Shown: piece by piece, positions 36,175-43,981 of the stretch
Position numbering within the stretch: the first letter of the stretch is position 1
Layout of the letters: each line of letters begins with the position of its first letter
Source: Desulfovibrio gilichinskyi
Lineage (GTDB): Bacteria > Desulfobacterota > Desulfovibrionia > Desulfovibrionales > Desulfovibrionaceae
Assembly: GCF_900177375.1 (NCBI RefSeq)
Contig: NZ_FWZU01000003.1
Coordinates: forward strand, 434,001-498,000
Direction: 5' to 3'
Length of the DNA: 64,000 nt
Translations under genes and position numbers: made by a program
The notes under the pieces: generated by a model
The model's input: the letters and a program-made list of their open reading frames with translations, nothing else
Databases searched by the model: none
What the model was told of the DNA's origin: nothing

Positions 36175-36966
36175 TTAGTCGTCCAGTTCTTTAATGGCTA
36201 CACGCAGATTTTCCATCCAGCGGTCAGCAAAAATTCCGAACTCACCTATACCTTTAATTTCCGGAACGGATTCTATTCCGTTTGCTGAGACAATATTTTT
36301 CCATGAATCGTCAGATTCCCCGGCCATATCTTTTTGAACATGATTTCCTGCACCGAAAAGAAGGGGAAGAAGAAAGGCTCTTTTCAATCCTGCTTTTTTA
36401 ATTTTTTCGGATATTTCTACGATGTCAGTGGGGGAGCTGACTGCTCCTAAAAAGGCATGCTTATCTTTGCCTTCAAGTACGAGTTTAAATTTGTGGTAAA
36501 AAATGTTGCCGGAATGTTTTGACCCGTGAGCAACCAGAATCAGCGCATCTTTTTCCGGATCACGGTCTTGCAGAAGAGATAAGATCAAGTCTGAAACTTC
36601 GTCTACATCTTTATCATCACTAAGCAGAGGTTGACCGAACACTGCTTTTTTGAAAGGTGTTTCACCTTTTTCAATTGTATTAAGTATGCGAGTAATGTGA
36701 TGAAATTCAATGCCCGGAATAACGTGAAGAGATTGAATTACCACATGGGTAATTCCTTCTTCGTGCATAGATTTGAGTGTCTCGCCTACTGATGGAAGGT
36801 ACTGCCCCTGTTTCATCATCATTTTGCGGATATGATTGGATGTAAAAGCTGTTCTAATAAGGAGATCAGGATATTCAGCTTTAGTTAATCTGAGTATATT
36901 ACCGAGAGCAGAGTTTGCGGCGCGGTTATTCGATCCGTGCGCAGCGAGAAGAATGGCTTTTTTCAT
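36175..36966 (-). CDS. cbiK: Sirohydrochlorin cobaltochelatase CbiK, cytoplasmic type
   Basis: 263 aa from ATG 36966 (AGGAT upstream); a longer in-frame extension to 37050 is not needed for the fold. It begins KKAILLAAHGSNN, with the second half starting ILVAHGSKHSGN and metal-ligand histidines in GAGNHVQKDM. It puts cobalt (or iron) into sirohydrochlorin for B12 and siroheme synthesis. There is no signal peptide, in contrast to the periplasmic CbiK known from Desulfovibrio vulgaris. Stands alone. Confidence 0.88.
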   Translation of the reverse strand: MKKAILLAAHGSNNRAANSALGNILRLTKAEYPDLLIRTAFTSNHIRKMMMKQGQYLPSVGETLKSMHEEGITHVVIQSLHVIPGIEFHHITRILNTIEKGETPFKKAVFGQPLLSDDKDVDEVSDLILSLLQDRDPEKDALILVAHGSKHSGNIFYHKFKLVLEGKDKHAFLGAVSSPTDIVEISEKIKKAGLKRAFLLPLLFGAGNHVQKDMAGESDDSWKNIVSANGIESVPEIKGIGEFGIFADRWMENLRVAIKELDD

Positions 36967-37113
36967 GAAATGATATCCTGTGGAAGTTGGTCTGTATTTA
37001 TCGCGTCTTGTGTGAACAGGAGTGTATAGCAGACAAAAGTCATAGCGCAAAGTCTTTTGAATATGTCTGAAAAATTAGTATTTGATCTTAATTTTCGGGA
37101 ATAACTGTATTAT

Positions 37114-38847
37114 TTATTGTGTTTCTTTAATGCCGAGTTGTTTTGTAATAAGTACTTCTGTGTCGACTACCAAAGCATCTTTTTCACCCATCATTCCAAA
37201 ACCTAGAATCGGTAAATGGTAAATACTGTTCACAGGTAAAGTAAAACCAGTGACAACAGCCTTCTGCTGCCGCAGAACATCGTCAACAAGGATCGCGGCA
37301 CTGTACTGTCCCATTTTCACTAAAATTACCTTTGAAAGCTGTCCTTCAGGCGGCTGCGGAAAATCGAAAACAGTATGCATGCGGATAAGAGGATGGACTT
37401 TTCCTCTGATCGATACGGTCTCGCGTCCGTCCGGCAGTGTTGTGAATTCTTTAAGTACAGGTTCATATACTTCAAGAACCTCTCTGCTTGGGAATATGAA
37501 GGTTTCATTTCCGACTATGGTTATAAGTGCGTCGACAATGCCTTCATTAATGGATCTACTGAGCGGAATGGCAATTGTAAATGTAGAACCGTGTCCAAGT
37601 TCGCTTTTGATTGAAACTTTGCCGTCCAGAGTATTCTGGATGGAGCTGACAACCGCATCCATCCCTACGCCTCGTCCTGAAATATCTGTTACAGCTTCTG
37701 CCGTGGAAAATCCTGATTGCAGAATAAATTCAAAAATTTCTTCCTGCGTGTAATTCTTGTCAGGATCGGCAAGGCCGCGTTCCAGCGCTTTCGCAAGTAG
37801 CACTTCTGCGTCCAGACCTTTTCCGTCGTCAATAATTTCAATGTATGCGAATTCGCCTTTTCTGCTTGCACTAAGTGTTACGGAACCGTCTTTATCTTTA
37901 CCGAACATCTCACGGTCTTCAGGAGCTTCAATGCCGTGATCCAGTGCATTTCGAAGTAAATGAACAAGCGGTTCATTGAGGCATTCGACAATGGTTTTAT
38001 CAAGGGCCAGATCTTCACCGAGAATAGTAAATTTGATCCGCTTGTTAAGCTTTTGCGAAGTAGACTTAACCAGCCTGTGCATGGGCATGAAAATTTGTTT
38101 CAGCGGGACAAGTCTTATTTCATCCACTTCGGACTGCAAACTGCGGATAACTTTGTCCAGTTCGCCTAAGCTGACAGAAATTTTAGCAATATTCTCTGTT
38201 CCGGTTTGCGCAATAACGGCGTGCGTGACCATAAGTTTACCGACCAGTTCGATAATAGAATCAAGCTGCTGCGTAGATACTCTGATTGAAGATATCGCCT
38301 GTGATTTATCTTTTTTAGCAGGTGAATCAGGTGCTACTTTGTTTGAGATGTCTTCAGTTTTTAAGGTAGACGCGGCTGTAGCCTGTTCTGGCTGATCTTT
38401 GTCAGCAGGTACATTCGTATCTGTATCAGTCTCATCTTCTAGTTTAATTTCAACCGTTTTTTCTAAGCTTGGTTCTGCTGAAACCGGGATGCTAGAAGAA
38501 TCAGCTTCCAGCTCAATATCTTTTTGGATTATTTCCGGTAATTCTTCAATAGGTTCATCTTTAGCGCAATCTACGGGAGCAGCACCTTTATCCAGTACCC
38601 CGGCAATGCAGTAAAAGAATTTTTTTTGTGCTTCTGTAATTTCAAGCAGAGTTGTAATTAGGTCCTGAGTTATGGGGGTAATGCCGTCTGAAAGCATATC
38701 AAGCAGAGCTATAACCTGCGCAGAAGGCATTTTCACATGCTCAAGCCCAAGGGATTTCATGACATTGTTTATGTCACCTGTCCCTTGCTCTAAATCTATG
38801 ATTGTCTTCTGTATATCTTCAATACAGTTTGCAATACTGTCTTTCAT
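37114..38847 (-). CDS. CheA-type histidine kinase lacking the phospho-accepting histidine
   Basis: 577 aa. The ATPase boxes are complete: N box ECLNEPLVHLLRNALDHGIE, G1 DDGKGLD, G2 GRGVGMDAV, and GHGSTFTIAIP. A dimerization domain (VSTQQLDSIIELVGKLMVTH) precedes it, and a CheW-like domain ends it. The N-terminal 90 residues look like a P1 (HPt) domain without the HTxKG segment. A separate HPt-STAS protein is encoded directly upstream with a TAATG overlap. It likely phosphorylates that partner. Not CheA of the main chemotaxis cluster as far as can be seen, since no CheW, CheR or receptor is nearby. Confidence 0.85.
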   Translation of the reverse strand: MKDSIANCIEDIQKTIIDLEQGTGDINNVMKSLGLEHVKMPSAQVIALLDMLSDGITPITQDLITTLLEITEAQKKFFYCIAGVLDKGAAPVDCAKDEPIEELPEIIQKDIELEADSSSIPVSAEPSLEKTVEIKLEDETDTDTNVPADKDQPEQATAASTLKTEDISNKVAPDSPAKKDKSQAISSIRVSTQQLDSIIELVGKLMVTHAVIAQTGTENIAKISVSLGELDKVIRSLQSEVDEIRLVPLKQIFMPMHRLVKSTSQKLNKRIKFTILGEDLALDKTIVECLNEPLVHLLRNALDHGIEAPEDREMFGKDKDGSVTLSASRKGEFAYIEIIDDGKGLDAEVLLAKALERGLADPDKNYTQEEIFEFILQSGFSTAEAVTDISGRGVGMDAVVSSIQNTLDGKVSIKSELGHGSTFTIAIPLSRSINEGIVDALITIVGNETFIFPSREVLEVYEPVLKEFTTLPDGRETVSIRGKVHPLIRMHTVFDFPQPPEGQLSKVILVKMGQYSAAILVDDVLRQQKAVVTGFTLPVNSIYHLPILGFGMMGEKDALVVDTEVLITKQLGIKETQ

Positions 38848-39596
38848 TATCCGTTTGCTCCAGAAATATTGTCTGCAAGAAATGTTTCCCGGTTGTCATA
38901 TTCAGTAATATATCTGGAAAACCCCCAAGAATGAAATGTTGATGAACATAAGTTATTCATCCCGGTAATACTGATTTCAAGTCTGTCTGAAAAAGATACA
39001 ATAAGTTCGAAAAGCGATGAACCTACAGATAAAGTGTTAGTGAAATCAAATAAGACTCTGCTGTTGGTTGGTATATCATGTAAATTTTTTTTAACAGCTT
39101 CACGCTGTTCGTAAAGGTACAGTCTGTTGACAGAGATGGTAATAATTTTATTCTCATCAATGGATTCTATTTCAACGGGGGATAACCCGTTGCCGAGAGT
39201 GACTGCAGCCGGTTTACCTTCTCCTAAAAGTCTTTCTTCGATATCTGTTGTAAATTCTGTATCGTAAGTACCGGTATTTCTGAGTTGTTCAATAAGAATA
39301 AATATGGAGTTCACAGATTCAATAGCAAGGGCTATCTGCGGTAAGCTCCTCCCTATTTCGCCTGACTGCATTTTTCTCAGAAAACTTTCAACTTTATGAG
39401 TAAAGGTTGAGGCCGGTTCAAAGCCGGACATAAATCCCGTAACGCCTTTTATTGTGTGAAGAGGACGAGAGAGTATTTCAATACCTTCTTCAATCTGCTG
39501 CTCATCAAGAAGGTCTATACCCTCAAGAACTTGCGGGTAGTATTTATCATTAACTTCAGAAAAGAATTCTTCAATTAAAGAATCGTCTTCACTCAT
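38847..39596 (-). CDS. HPt domain fused to a STAS-like domain
   Basis: 249 aa. Residues 1-110 form an HPt domain with the phosphorylation motif LHTIKG (His47). Residues about 140-245 resemble a STAS domain (VLFDFTNTLSVGSSLFELIVSF). It probably supplies the phosphohistidine missing from the downstream CheA-like kinase. The STAS part could bind a partner or anti-sigma-like protein. It is 22 bp after the response regulator gene and shares TAATG with the kinase gene. Confidence 0.8.
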   Translation of the reverse strand: MSEDDSLIEEFFSEVNDKYYPQVLEGIDLLDEQQIEEGIEILSRPLHTIKGVTGFMSGFEPASTFTHKVESFLRKMQSGEIGRSLPQIALAIESVNSIFILIEQLRNTGTYDTEFTTDIEERLLGEGKPAAVTLGNGLSPVEIESIDENKIITISVNRLYLYEQREAVKKNLHDIPTNSRVLFDFTNTLSVGSSLFELIVSFSDRLEISITGMNNLCSSTFHSWGFSRYITEYDNRETFLADNISGANG

Positions 39597-39618
39597 TATC
39601 AGCTCCGTAAAATCAGAT

Positions 39619-40020
39619 TTATTTATTCAGTAAGCCCAGTTTTTCAAGCTCTTCGAAAAGTTTTTCTTTTAAAATAGGTTTTACTAGAAAAGCCGAAGCT
39701 TCAACATCATGAAATGAGCGGATGACAGTTTTAGGATCATTAAGTGCCGTAGTCATGAAAACTTTTACACACTTTTTACTTGGAACGGAGTTTTCTTTTT
39801 CAAAAGCCCGTATTGCTTCAAGAGATGTGATCCCATCCATTTCAGGCATCATTATATCCATACAGATGAGTGTGTACGGTTTTCCTTCGGCAAAGGCAAT
39901 TTTATATGCCTCAAAAGCCTCTTTTCCGTTTACCGCAATATCTATTTCAAAAATAGTGGATAAAAAAGTGGAGATAAACTTTCTGCTCACAAATTCATCT
40001 TCTGCTATAAGAGCACGCAT
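39619..40020 (-). CDS. CheY-like response regulator
   Basis: 133 aa, a single receiver domain. The acidic residues in AEDE, the phosphorylated Asp55 in MDIMMPEMDG, the Thr in MTTA and the Lys in VKPI are all present. No output domain. First gene of the three-gene phosphorelay unit, so it is the likely acceptor from the HPt protein. Confidence 0.9.
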   Translation of the reverse strand: MRALIAEDEFVSRKFISTFLSTIFEIDIAVNGKEAFEAYKIAFAEGKPYTLICMDIMMPEMDGITSLEAIRAFEKENSVPSKKCVKVFMTTALNDPKTVIRSFHDVEASAFLVKPILKEKLFEELEKLGLLNK

Positions 40021-40172
40021 TCATGCCTCCATTGGTGAAATAACTCTGACAATATTCTCACAACATGTTTTTTAAAGCAATATAATGTCAATAAATATTA
40101 CTCAATTATAGTTCACATTACCTTTTCAAGCTTTTCTTGCAAACTTTTTAAAGGTTGAGTACCTAAGACTCC

Positions 40173-40763
40173 ATGGAAAAAAAGAGAACACCCCAAAGAG
40201 AAGCAAGAATCAGGCAAGTGCTGGAAAAACGGCAGAAAGATCTAACACTAATTGTAGATAACGTTTGGGATCCACATAATGTTTCCGCCATTTTACGCAG
40301 TTGTGATGCTTTCGGTATCTACGGAATCCACTTGTATTATACTGATGCAGAGTGGCCGGATTTCGATAACAAATCTTCTGCATCAGGTAAAAAATGGGTT
40401 GAGCGCACTATGCACTCAGATGCTGCCGAAATGGTCGGATCTCTTCGTAATCAGGGATATCAGGTTTTAAGAACCGGTTTTTCAGCAAATGCACGTCCAC
40501 TTATGGATTTTGACCTTAGCAAACCTTCGGCTGTTATTCTCAGCAATGAACATAGCGGCACTGCTCCTGAGCTGGCGCAGCTTGTCCCTGATGAAGTTTA
40601 TATTCCGATGCAGGGGATGATACAAAGCTTTAATGTATCCGTTGCCGCCGGTCTCATTCTCTACCATGGCTTTACACAGCGACATGCCAAAGGAATGTAT
40701 GACACTCCGTCTTTCTCACAGGAAGAAATGGATGTTATTGTAGAGGACTGGCTTTCCCGTTAA
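40173..40763 (+). CDS. TrmH/SpoU family tRNA or rRNA 2'-O-methyltransferase
   Basis: 196 aa. The SPOUT-fold motifs are DNVWDPHNVSAILRSCDAFG (motif 1), VILSNEHSGTAPE (motif 2) and IPMQGMIQSFNVSVAAGLILY (motif 3), close to TrmH, which makes Gm18 in tRNA. The exact site is not certain. The stop overlaps the stop of the convergent gene. Confidence 0.88.
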   Translation: MEKKRTPQREARIRQVLEKRQKDLTLIVDNVWDPHNVSAILRSCDAFGIYGIHLYYTDAEWPDFDNKSSASGKKWVERTMHSDAAEMVGSLRNQGYQVLRTGFSANARPLMDFDLSKPSAVILSNEHSGTAPELAQLVPDEVYIPMQGMIQSFNVSVAAGLILYHGFTQRHAKGMYDTPSFSQEEMDVIVEDWLSR

Positions 40764-42436
40764 AACCTCTCTGCCAACTCTTTCCATTTTCTTTCAATAT
40801 CGGACCAGATAGAGAGCAAATCGCTTGAAAATATATTGTTTATATCTTGCTCGGAGAATTTGCTTTCCAGTTTGATTTTGTTTCCGAAGACTTGAGCCAT
40901 TCCTTTTATATTGCTGGCCTTTGCAAGGCTTGAATGCTGTATATGCCCTATACGTAGCTGGCCTGCATATATGTGGTTGCAGCCGCTGAGGTATGCTCTT
41001 AAATCCCGTTCAAGATCATCGAATTGAGTGGGATTAAAACGTACATCAAACGGTCCGCTTTTATTTATTGCTTCAAGGTTAAGCATATGACAGCATCCAG
41101 ACACATGCACCGCAGGACGGGTGTATGAAAACTGTCCGTAATCAAAGGCTGAGCGGCAGTTGTCGAAAACCATTATCCTTTCTGTTAATCCTTCTATCTG
41201 TGATGTTCCTGCTCCCGGCGGGAAGATATGATAATCCGCTGACTGTATGCTGGTCGGGACGGTGGTGGATGTTATCCGGCATCCCACGGCTCCGGGATTT
41301 TTGTACTGCTTTGCTGTGGCAAGCAATTCTTCAAGCCAGTTTTGCGGAAGCTCAACATCGTCATCTAAAAATACAGCCCATTTCCCCTTGCGGACTTCCG
41401 GCTGCGCAAGCAGCCAGTTGCGGGCCGCAGGAGCCCCGACGTTTACCGGAAGCTGAATGGAGTGGTATTGCCCTTTTGGAAAAAAATTTTCAGCTTCGTG
41501 AATCACTTGACCAGTGCTGTCGCTTGAGCCGTTGTTCAGCGCAAATATCTTTGCATTGCCGATTCTTGAATCAGCTACGTTTTTAAGAGTATTTTCGATT
41601 AATTTTGCGTTGTTCCAAGAGTATAACAGAATAGAAACTTCATCAGATGAATTTAAAATATTTTTTGTTTGAACAGGGTTTAAAAGGCTGTGCAACTTTT
41701 GGCCCCAATTCAGATTCCAGATATTTTCCTTCCAGAGGGCGGATAGTGTTGCAACTGCTCTTTCCTGTTCGCCGAGTTTCAAGAATAACTCACATTTCAT
41801 GAACTCTTTCCAAAATCCCCAGATTTTATCATCCAGTTTGGAAACAGCGTCTAAAGCTTCCTGATGGGGCAAGTATAAAAAACTGTACTGGGCAAATAAT
41901 CTTTGTTTTACAGGTAGTAACTCGTCATTCCACGGGGTAATATCTAAGGCTGTTTTCGGAAGTTCAGAGTTTCCGAGACGAAGTAGAGTCTCCCACGAGT
42001 GTGCCAGCCAAGTAATTCCATCAGGTCCGCGAAACAGAGGGAATAGATGCTTGATTATAAGCGTCTTATCGTTTGCATGAAGAAGGGTGTCTAAATCCTC
42101 AAGTGGAATATTGTGTGCAGGCCTGTTTGCAATGGAATTTACAATGTTTCCAAGTCCCTTAGGAAGATTGCTTTTATTTACTTCTAAAAGTTTACGTGCC
42201 GCAAAAACATCCAGTGGATTTTGTAACCACATCCACAGGGCAAGACCATGGCAGGGCAGCAGAAAAGACGGATTCTTTGCCGAAAAAGTCTGAAATGTAT
42301 TAATAAGACCGCGTTGATGTGATATTTCCTCTGTGCCGAATGCCCATAAGGGAACACTTTCTTTTATTTCTAAAAGAAAATTTTCAATATCAGAATTCGT
42401 AAAATTTATACTTTGCGGGGACATCCGTTTCTCCAT
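40760..42436 (-). CDS. Glycosyltransferase family 2 with large N-terminal helical region
   Basis: 558 aa. Residues about 275-400 are a GT-A domain: VSILLYSWNNAKLIENTL, LNNGSSDSTG, and FLDDDVELP, the metal-binding DxD. The first 270 residues are helical, TPR-like, and unrecognised. The donor and acceptor cannot be read from the sequence. The start may be at 42436 or 42424. Confidence 0.8.
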   Translation of the reverse strand: MEKRMSPQSINFTNSDIENFLLEIKESVPLWAFGTEEISHQRGLINTFQTFSAKNPSFLLPCHGLALWMWLQNPLDVFAARKLLEVNKSNLPKGLGNIVNSIANRPAHNIPLEDLDTLLHANDKTLIIKHLFPLFRGPDGITWLAHSWETLLRLGNSELPKTALDITPWNDELLPVKQRLFAQYSFLYLPHQEALDAVSKLDDKIWGFWKEFMKCELFLKLGEQERAVATLSALWKENIWNLNWGQKLHSLLNPVQTKNILNSSDEVSILLYSWNNAKLIENTLKNVADSRIGNAKIFALNNGSSDSTGQVIHEAENFFPKGQYHSIQLPVNVGAPAARNWLLAQPEVRKGKWAVFLDDDVELPQNWLEELLATAKQYKNPGAVGCRITSTTVPTSIQSADYHIFPPGAGTSQIEGLTERIMVFDNCRSAFDYGQFSYTRPAVHVSGCCHMLNLEAINKSGPFDVRFNPTQFDDLERDLRAYLSGCNHIYAGQLRIGHIQHSSLAKASNIKGMAQVFGNKIKLESKFSEQDINNIFSSDLLSIWSDIERKWKELAERF

Positions 42437-42570
42437 AATTGCGTTTCGTGTTTACAGTATGACTGCTTGATACTGTATTTCAGCCTATTGTAAAAGATGT
42501 TGGACATACGTTTTAAAACTGGTATGAATAATCGCTTCCTATTCACAATAAATTGAGCGGAGATTTTTTG

Positions 42571-43179
42571 ATGACCGAAGTTGATGCTGTAAAAATAATA
42601 AGATCAGGCGGGGTACTTATATATCCTACCGAAACGTTGTTTGCCATTGGGGCGGATGCAAGTGATGAGGGGGCTGCAAACCGTGTTGCTCTTGTGAAAG
42701 GACGCCCTGTTTCTAAGCCGTTACCCCTTATTATAGGTAGCATGGATCAACTCGAACTTGTTACTAAGTTTGCATCTCCTGAGGTTCTTAAACTTGCGAA
42801 AGCTTTTTGGCCGGGACCTCTTTCTATCTTGGTTAAAGGTAGAGATGAATTGCCTTACGCAGTAAAAGATTCATTCGGCTATACATCCGTGAGATGGACT
42901 GATCATCCTGTTGCTGCAAAAATATGCCTTGCGGCTCGTACTCCTCTTATTGCCACCAGTGCAAATATTAGCGGTAATAAAGCTGCGGAAAAAATTGAAG
43001 ACCTTGATGCAGAGTTGGTGAAGCTGGTCGAGGGTGTATTTGACGGTAAGCCTGCTCCGCGCGGCGGGAGTCCTTCAACTGTGATTGAACCGCTTAGCGA
43101 TGGAAGAGTGAAGGTTCTCAGGGATGGAGTAATCTCCAAAGAATCTTTGACTCAGGCTGGATTCGTAGTTGTAGACTAA
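42571..43179 (+). CDS. L-threonylcarbamoyladenylate synthase (Sua5/YrdC/YciO)
   Basis: 202 aa from ATG 42571, with GCGGAGA 8-12 nt upstream. The upstream in-frame TTG at 42553 is less likely. The motifs GGVLIYPTETLFAIGADA, KGRPVSKPLPLI and LIATSANISG are those of the YrdC fold that makes threonylcarbamoyl-AMP for t6A tRNA. The product would feed the substrate of MtaB at 22092. Size suits YrdC or YciO rather than full-length Sua5. Its terminator is at 43223. Confidence 0.88.
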   Translation: MTEVDAVKIIRSGGVLIYPTETLFAIGADASDEGAANRVALVKGRPVSKPLPLIIGSMDQLELVTKFASPEVLKLAKAFWPGPLSILVKGRDELPYAVKDSFGYTSVRWTDHPVAAKICLAARTPLIATSANISGNKAAEKIEDLDAELVKLVEGVFDGKPAPRGGSPSTVIEPLSDGRVKVLRDGVISKESLTQAGFVVVD

Positions 43180-43222
43180 TCGGTGTAAACTGATTTTATT
43201 ATTTAATAATGTGCTTTTGTGG

Positions 43223-43253
43223 CCTGCCCTTTTGTTTAAGGGCAGGTTTTTTT
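43223..43253 (+). terminator. Terminator of the Sua5-like gene
   Basis: CCTGCCCTT (43223-43231) pairs with AAGGGCAGG (43238-43246), followed by seven Ts. Confidence 0.88.
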
Positions 43254-43322
43254 AGTATAAAAAATTAAACCTCAATCGGGATGAATAGTCGAGATGTGAT
43301 AGTTCAGTATAAAATGTTGAAC
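43253..43322. promoter_or_regulatory. Paired upstream motif, cassette 1
   Basis: TAGTATAAAAAATTAAAC at 43253-43270 and CAGTATAAAATGTTGAAC at 43305-43322 share an 18-bp form. The ends are 52 bp apart and the second ends 89 bp before the promoter. Probable enhancer-binding-protein sites. Confidence 0.65.
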
Positions 43323-43410
43323 TTTTTGTCTGATTTCTGTGAAGTATATTTTTTGTATAAAACTTTTATATTACAGCATGTTAAGTTTGAATAAGTCTCT
43401 TTTTATTTTT

Positions 43411-43425
43411 TGGCACGCGAGTTGC
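43411..43425 (+). promoter_or_regulatory. Sigma54 promoter, cassette 1
   Basis: TGGCAC-GCGAG-TTGC matches the TGGCACG-N4-TTGC consensus with the exact GG-N10-GC spacing. Expected transcript start is about 43437. Confidence 0.88.
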
Positions 43426-43436
43426 TATATTAAAGT

Positions 43437-43504
43437 TACCTTCATTCTTTTGCTGAGATTAAATCGAAAACAGGCCCCGCCGGATACCACCGGCGGGGCT
43501 TTTT
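43437..43504 (+). ncRNA. Predicted sigma54-dependent sRNA, copy 1
   Basis: A transcript of about 68 nt, from the start predicted 12 nt after the -12 element to the terminator T-run. The 5' part (UUACCUUCAUUCUUUUGC and on to GAGAUUAAAU) is the same in copy 2. The terminator hairpin is GCCCCGCCGG/CCGGCGGGGC. No start codon with ribosome site or open frame exists, so it should be non-coding. The 60-bp block spanning promoter and 5' RNA (43405-43464) differs from copy 2 at one base. Function unknown; base-pairing regulation by the single-stranded 5' part is the simplest idea. Confidence 0.72.
43474..43504 (+). terminator. Terminator of sRNA copy 1
   Basis: 10-bp perfect GC stem (43474-43483 with 43490-43499), loop ATACCA, then TTTTT. 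Confidence 0.9.
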
Positions 43505-43642
43505 CGATTTTGTAGTAAAGTAGAACTTAATTGCGGGATAATTCAGAGTGAGGTTGTGGAACGTTATTTAAATTTTGAAAAATCAATTAAGCATAAATTT
43601 GTTAGTGATCGGATTCTGTATTCTTTAGAAATATCTCCTTAT

Positions 43643-43712
43643 CCGTTCAAAAAATTGAACTATGCCCCCCTGCTAACGTTGTAAACTTTAGAATGAGTAT
43701 AAAAAATTTAAC
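43643..43712. promoter_or_regulatory. Paired upstream motif, cassette 2
   Basis: CCGTTCAAAAAATTGAAC at 43643-43660 (a perfect palindrome GTTCAA-N4-TTGAAC) and GAGTATAAAAAATTTAAC at 43695-43712. The ends are 52 bp apart, as in cassette 1, and the second ends 88 bp before the promoter. Confidence 0.65.
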
Positions 43713-43799
43713 TTTCTGCTATGCAGTTAGTTTTGTTTATTTTGTTAAAAATGCATATATTTTAGTATGTTATATTTGTACTTGCTGAAATTGATTTTT

Positions 43800-43814
43800 T
43801 GGCACGCGAGTTGC
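43800..43814 (+). promoter_or_regulatory. Sigma54 promoter, cassette 2
   Basis: TGGCAC-GCGAG-TTGC, identical core to cassette 1. Expected start is about 43826. Confidence 0.88.
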
Positions 43815-43825
43815 TGTATTAAAGT

Positions 43826-43892
43826 TACCTTCATTCTTTTGCTGAGATTAAATGAAAAAGGCCCCGCCGGATACCACCGACGGGGCCTTTTT
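43826..43892 (+). ncRNA. Predicted sigma54-dependent sRNA, copy 2
   Basis: About 67 nt with the same 5' segment as copy 1. The two differ in the linker before the terminator (CGAAAACA in copy 1, GAAAAA in copy 2), and the copy 2 stem has one C-A mismatch with a longer A/T extension. Conservation of promoter, 5' segment and hairpin while the surrounding 300 bp differ is good evidence that both are functional siblings. Confidence 0.72.
43855..43892 (+). terminator. Terminator of sRNA copy 2
   Basis: GGCCCCGCCGG (43860-43870) pairs with CCGACGGGGCC (43877-43887) with one mismatch. AAAAA before and TTTTT after extend the stem. Confidence 0.88.
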
Positions 43893-43894
43893 CG

Positions 43895-43981
43895 TTTGAT
43901 GCGGTGACTTCAGATGCAAAAGAGCTGCTCAACCGTTGCGGCATAAAGGTTTTTAAGTCTGTTCAAGAATTTATACCGTAA
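43895..43981 (+). pseudogene. Possible 3' remnant of a protein gene
   Basis: A frame open from the sRNA terminator to TAA at 43979 reads FDAVTSDAKELLNRCGIKVF and on to SVQEFIP, which looks like the end of a real protein. It lacks a start and is probably a leftover of a gene truncated when the cassette arrived. The family is not identified; chance is possible. Confidence 0.3.
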
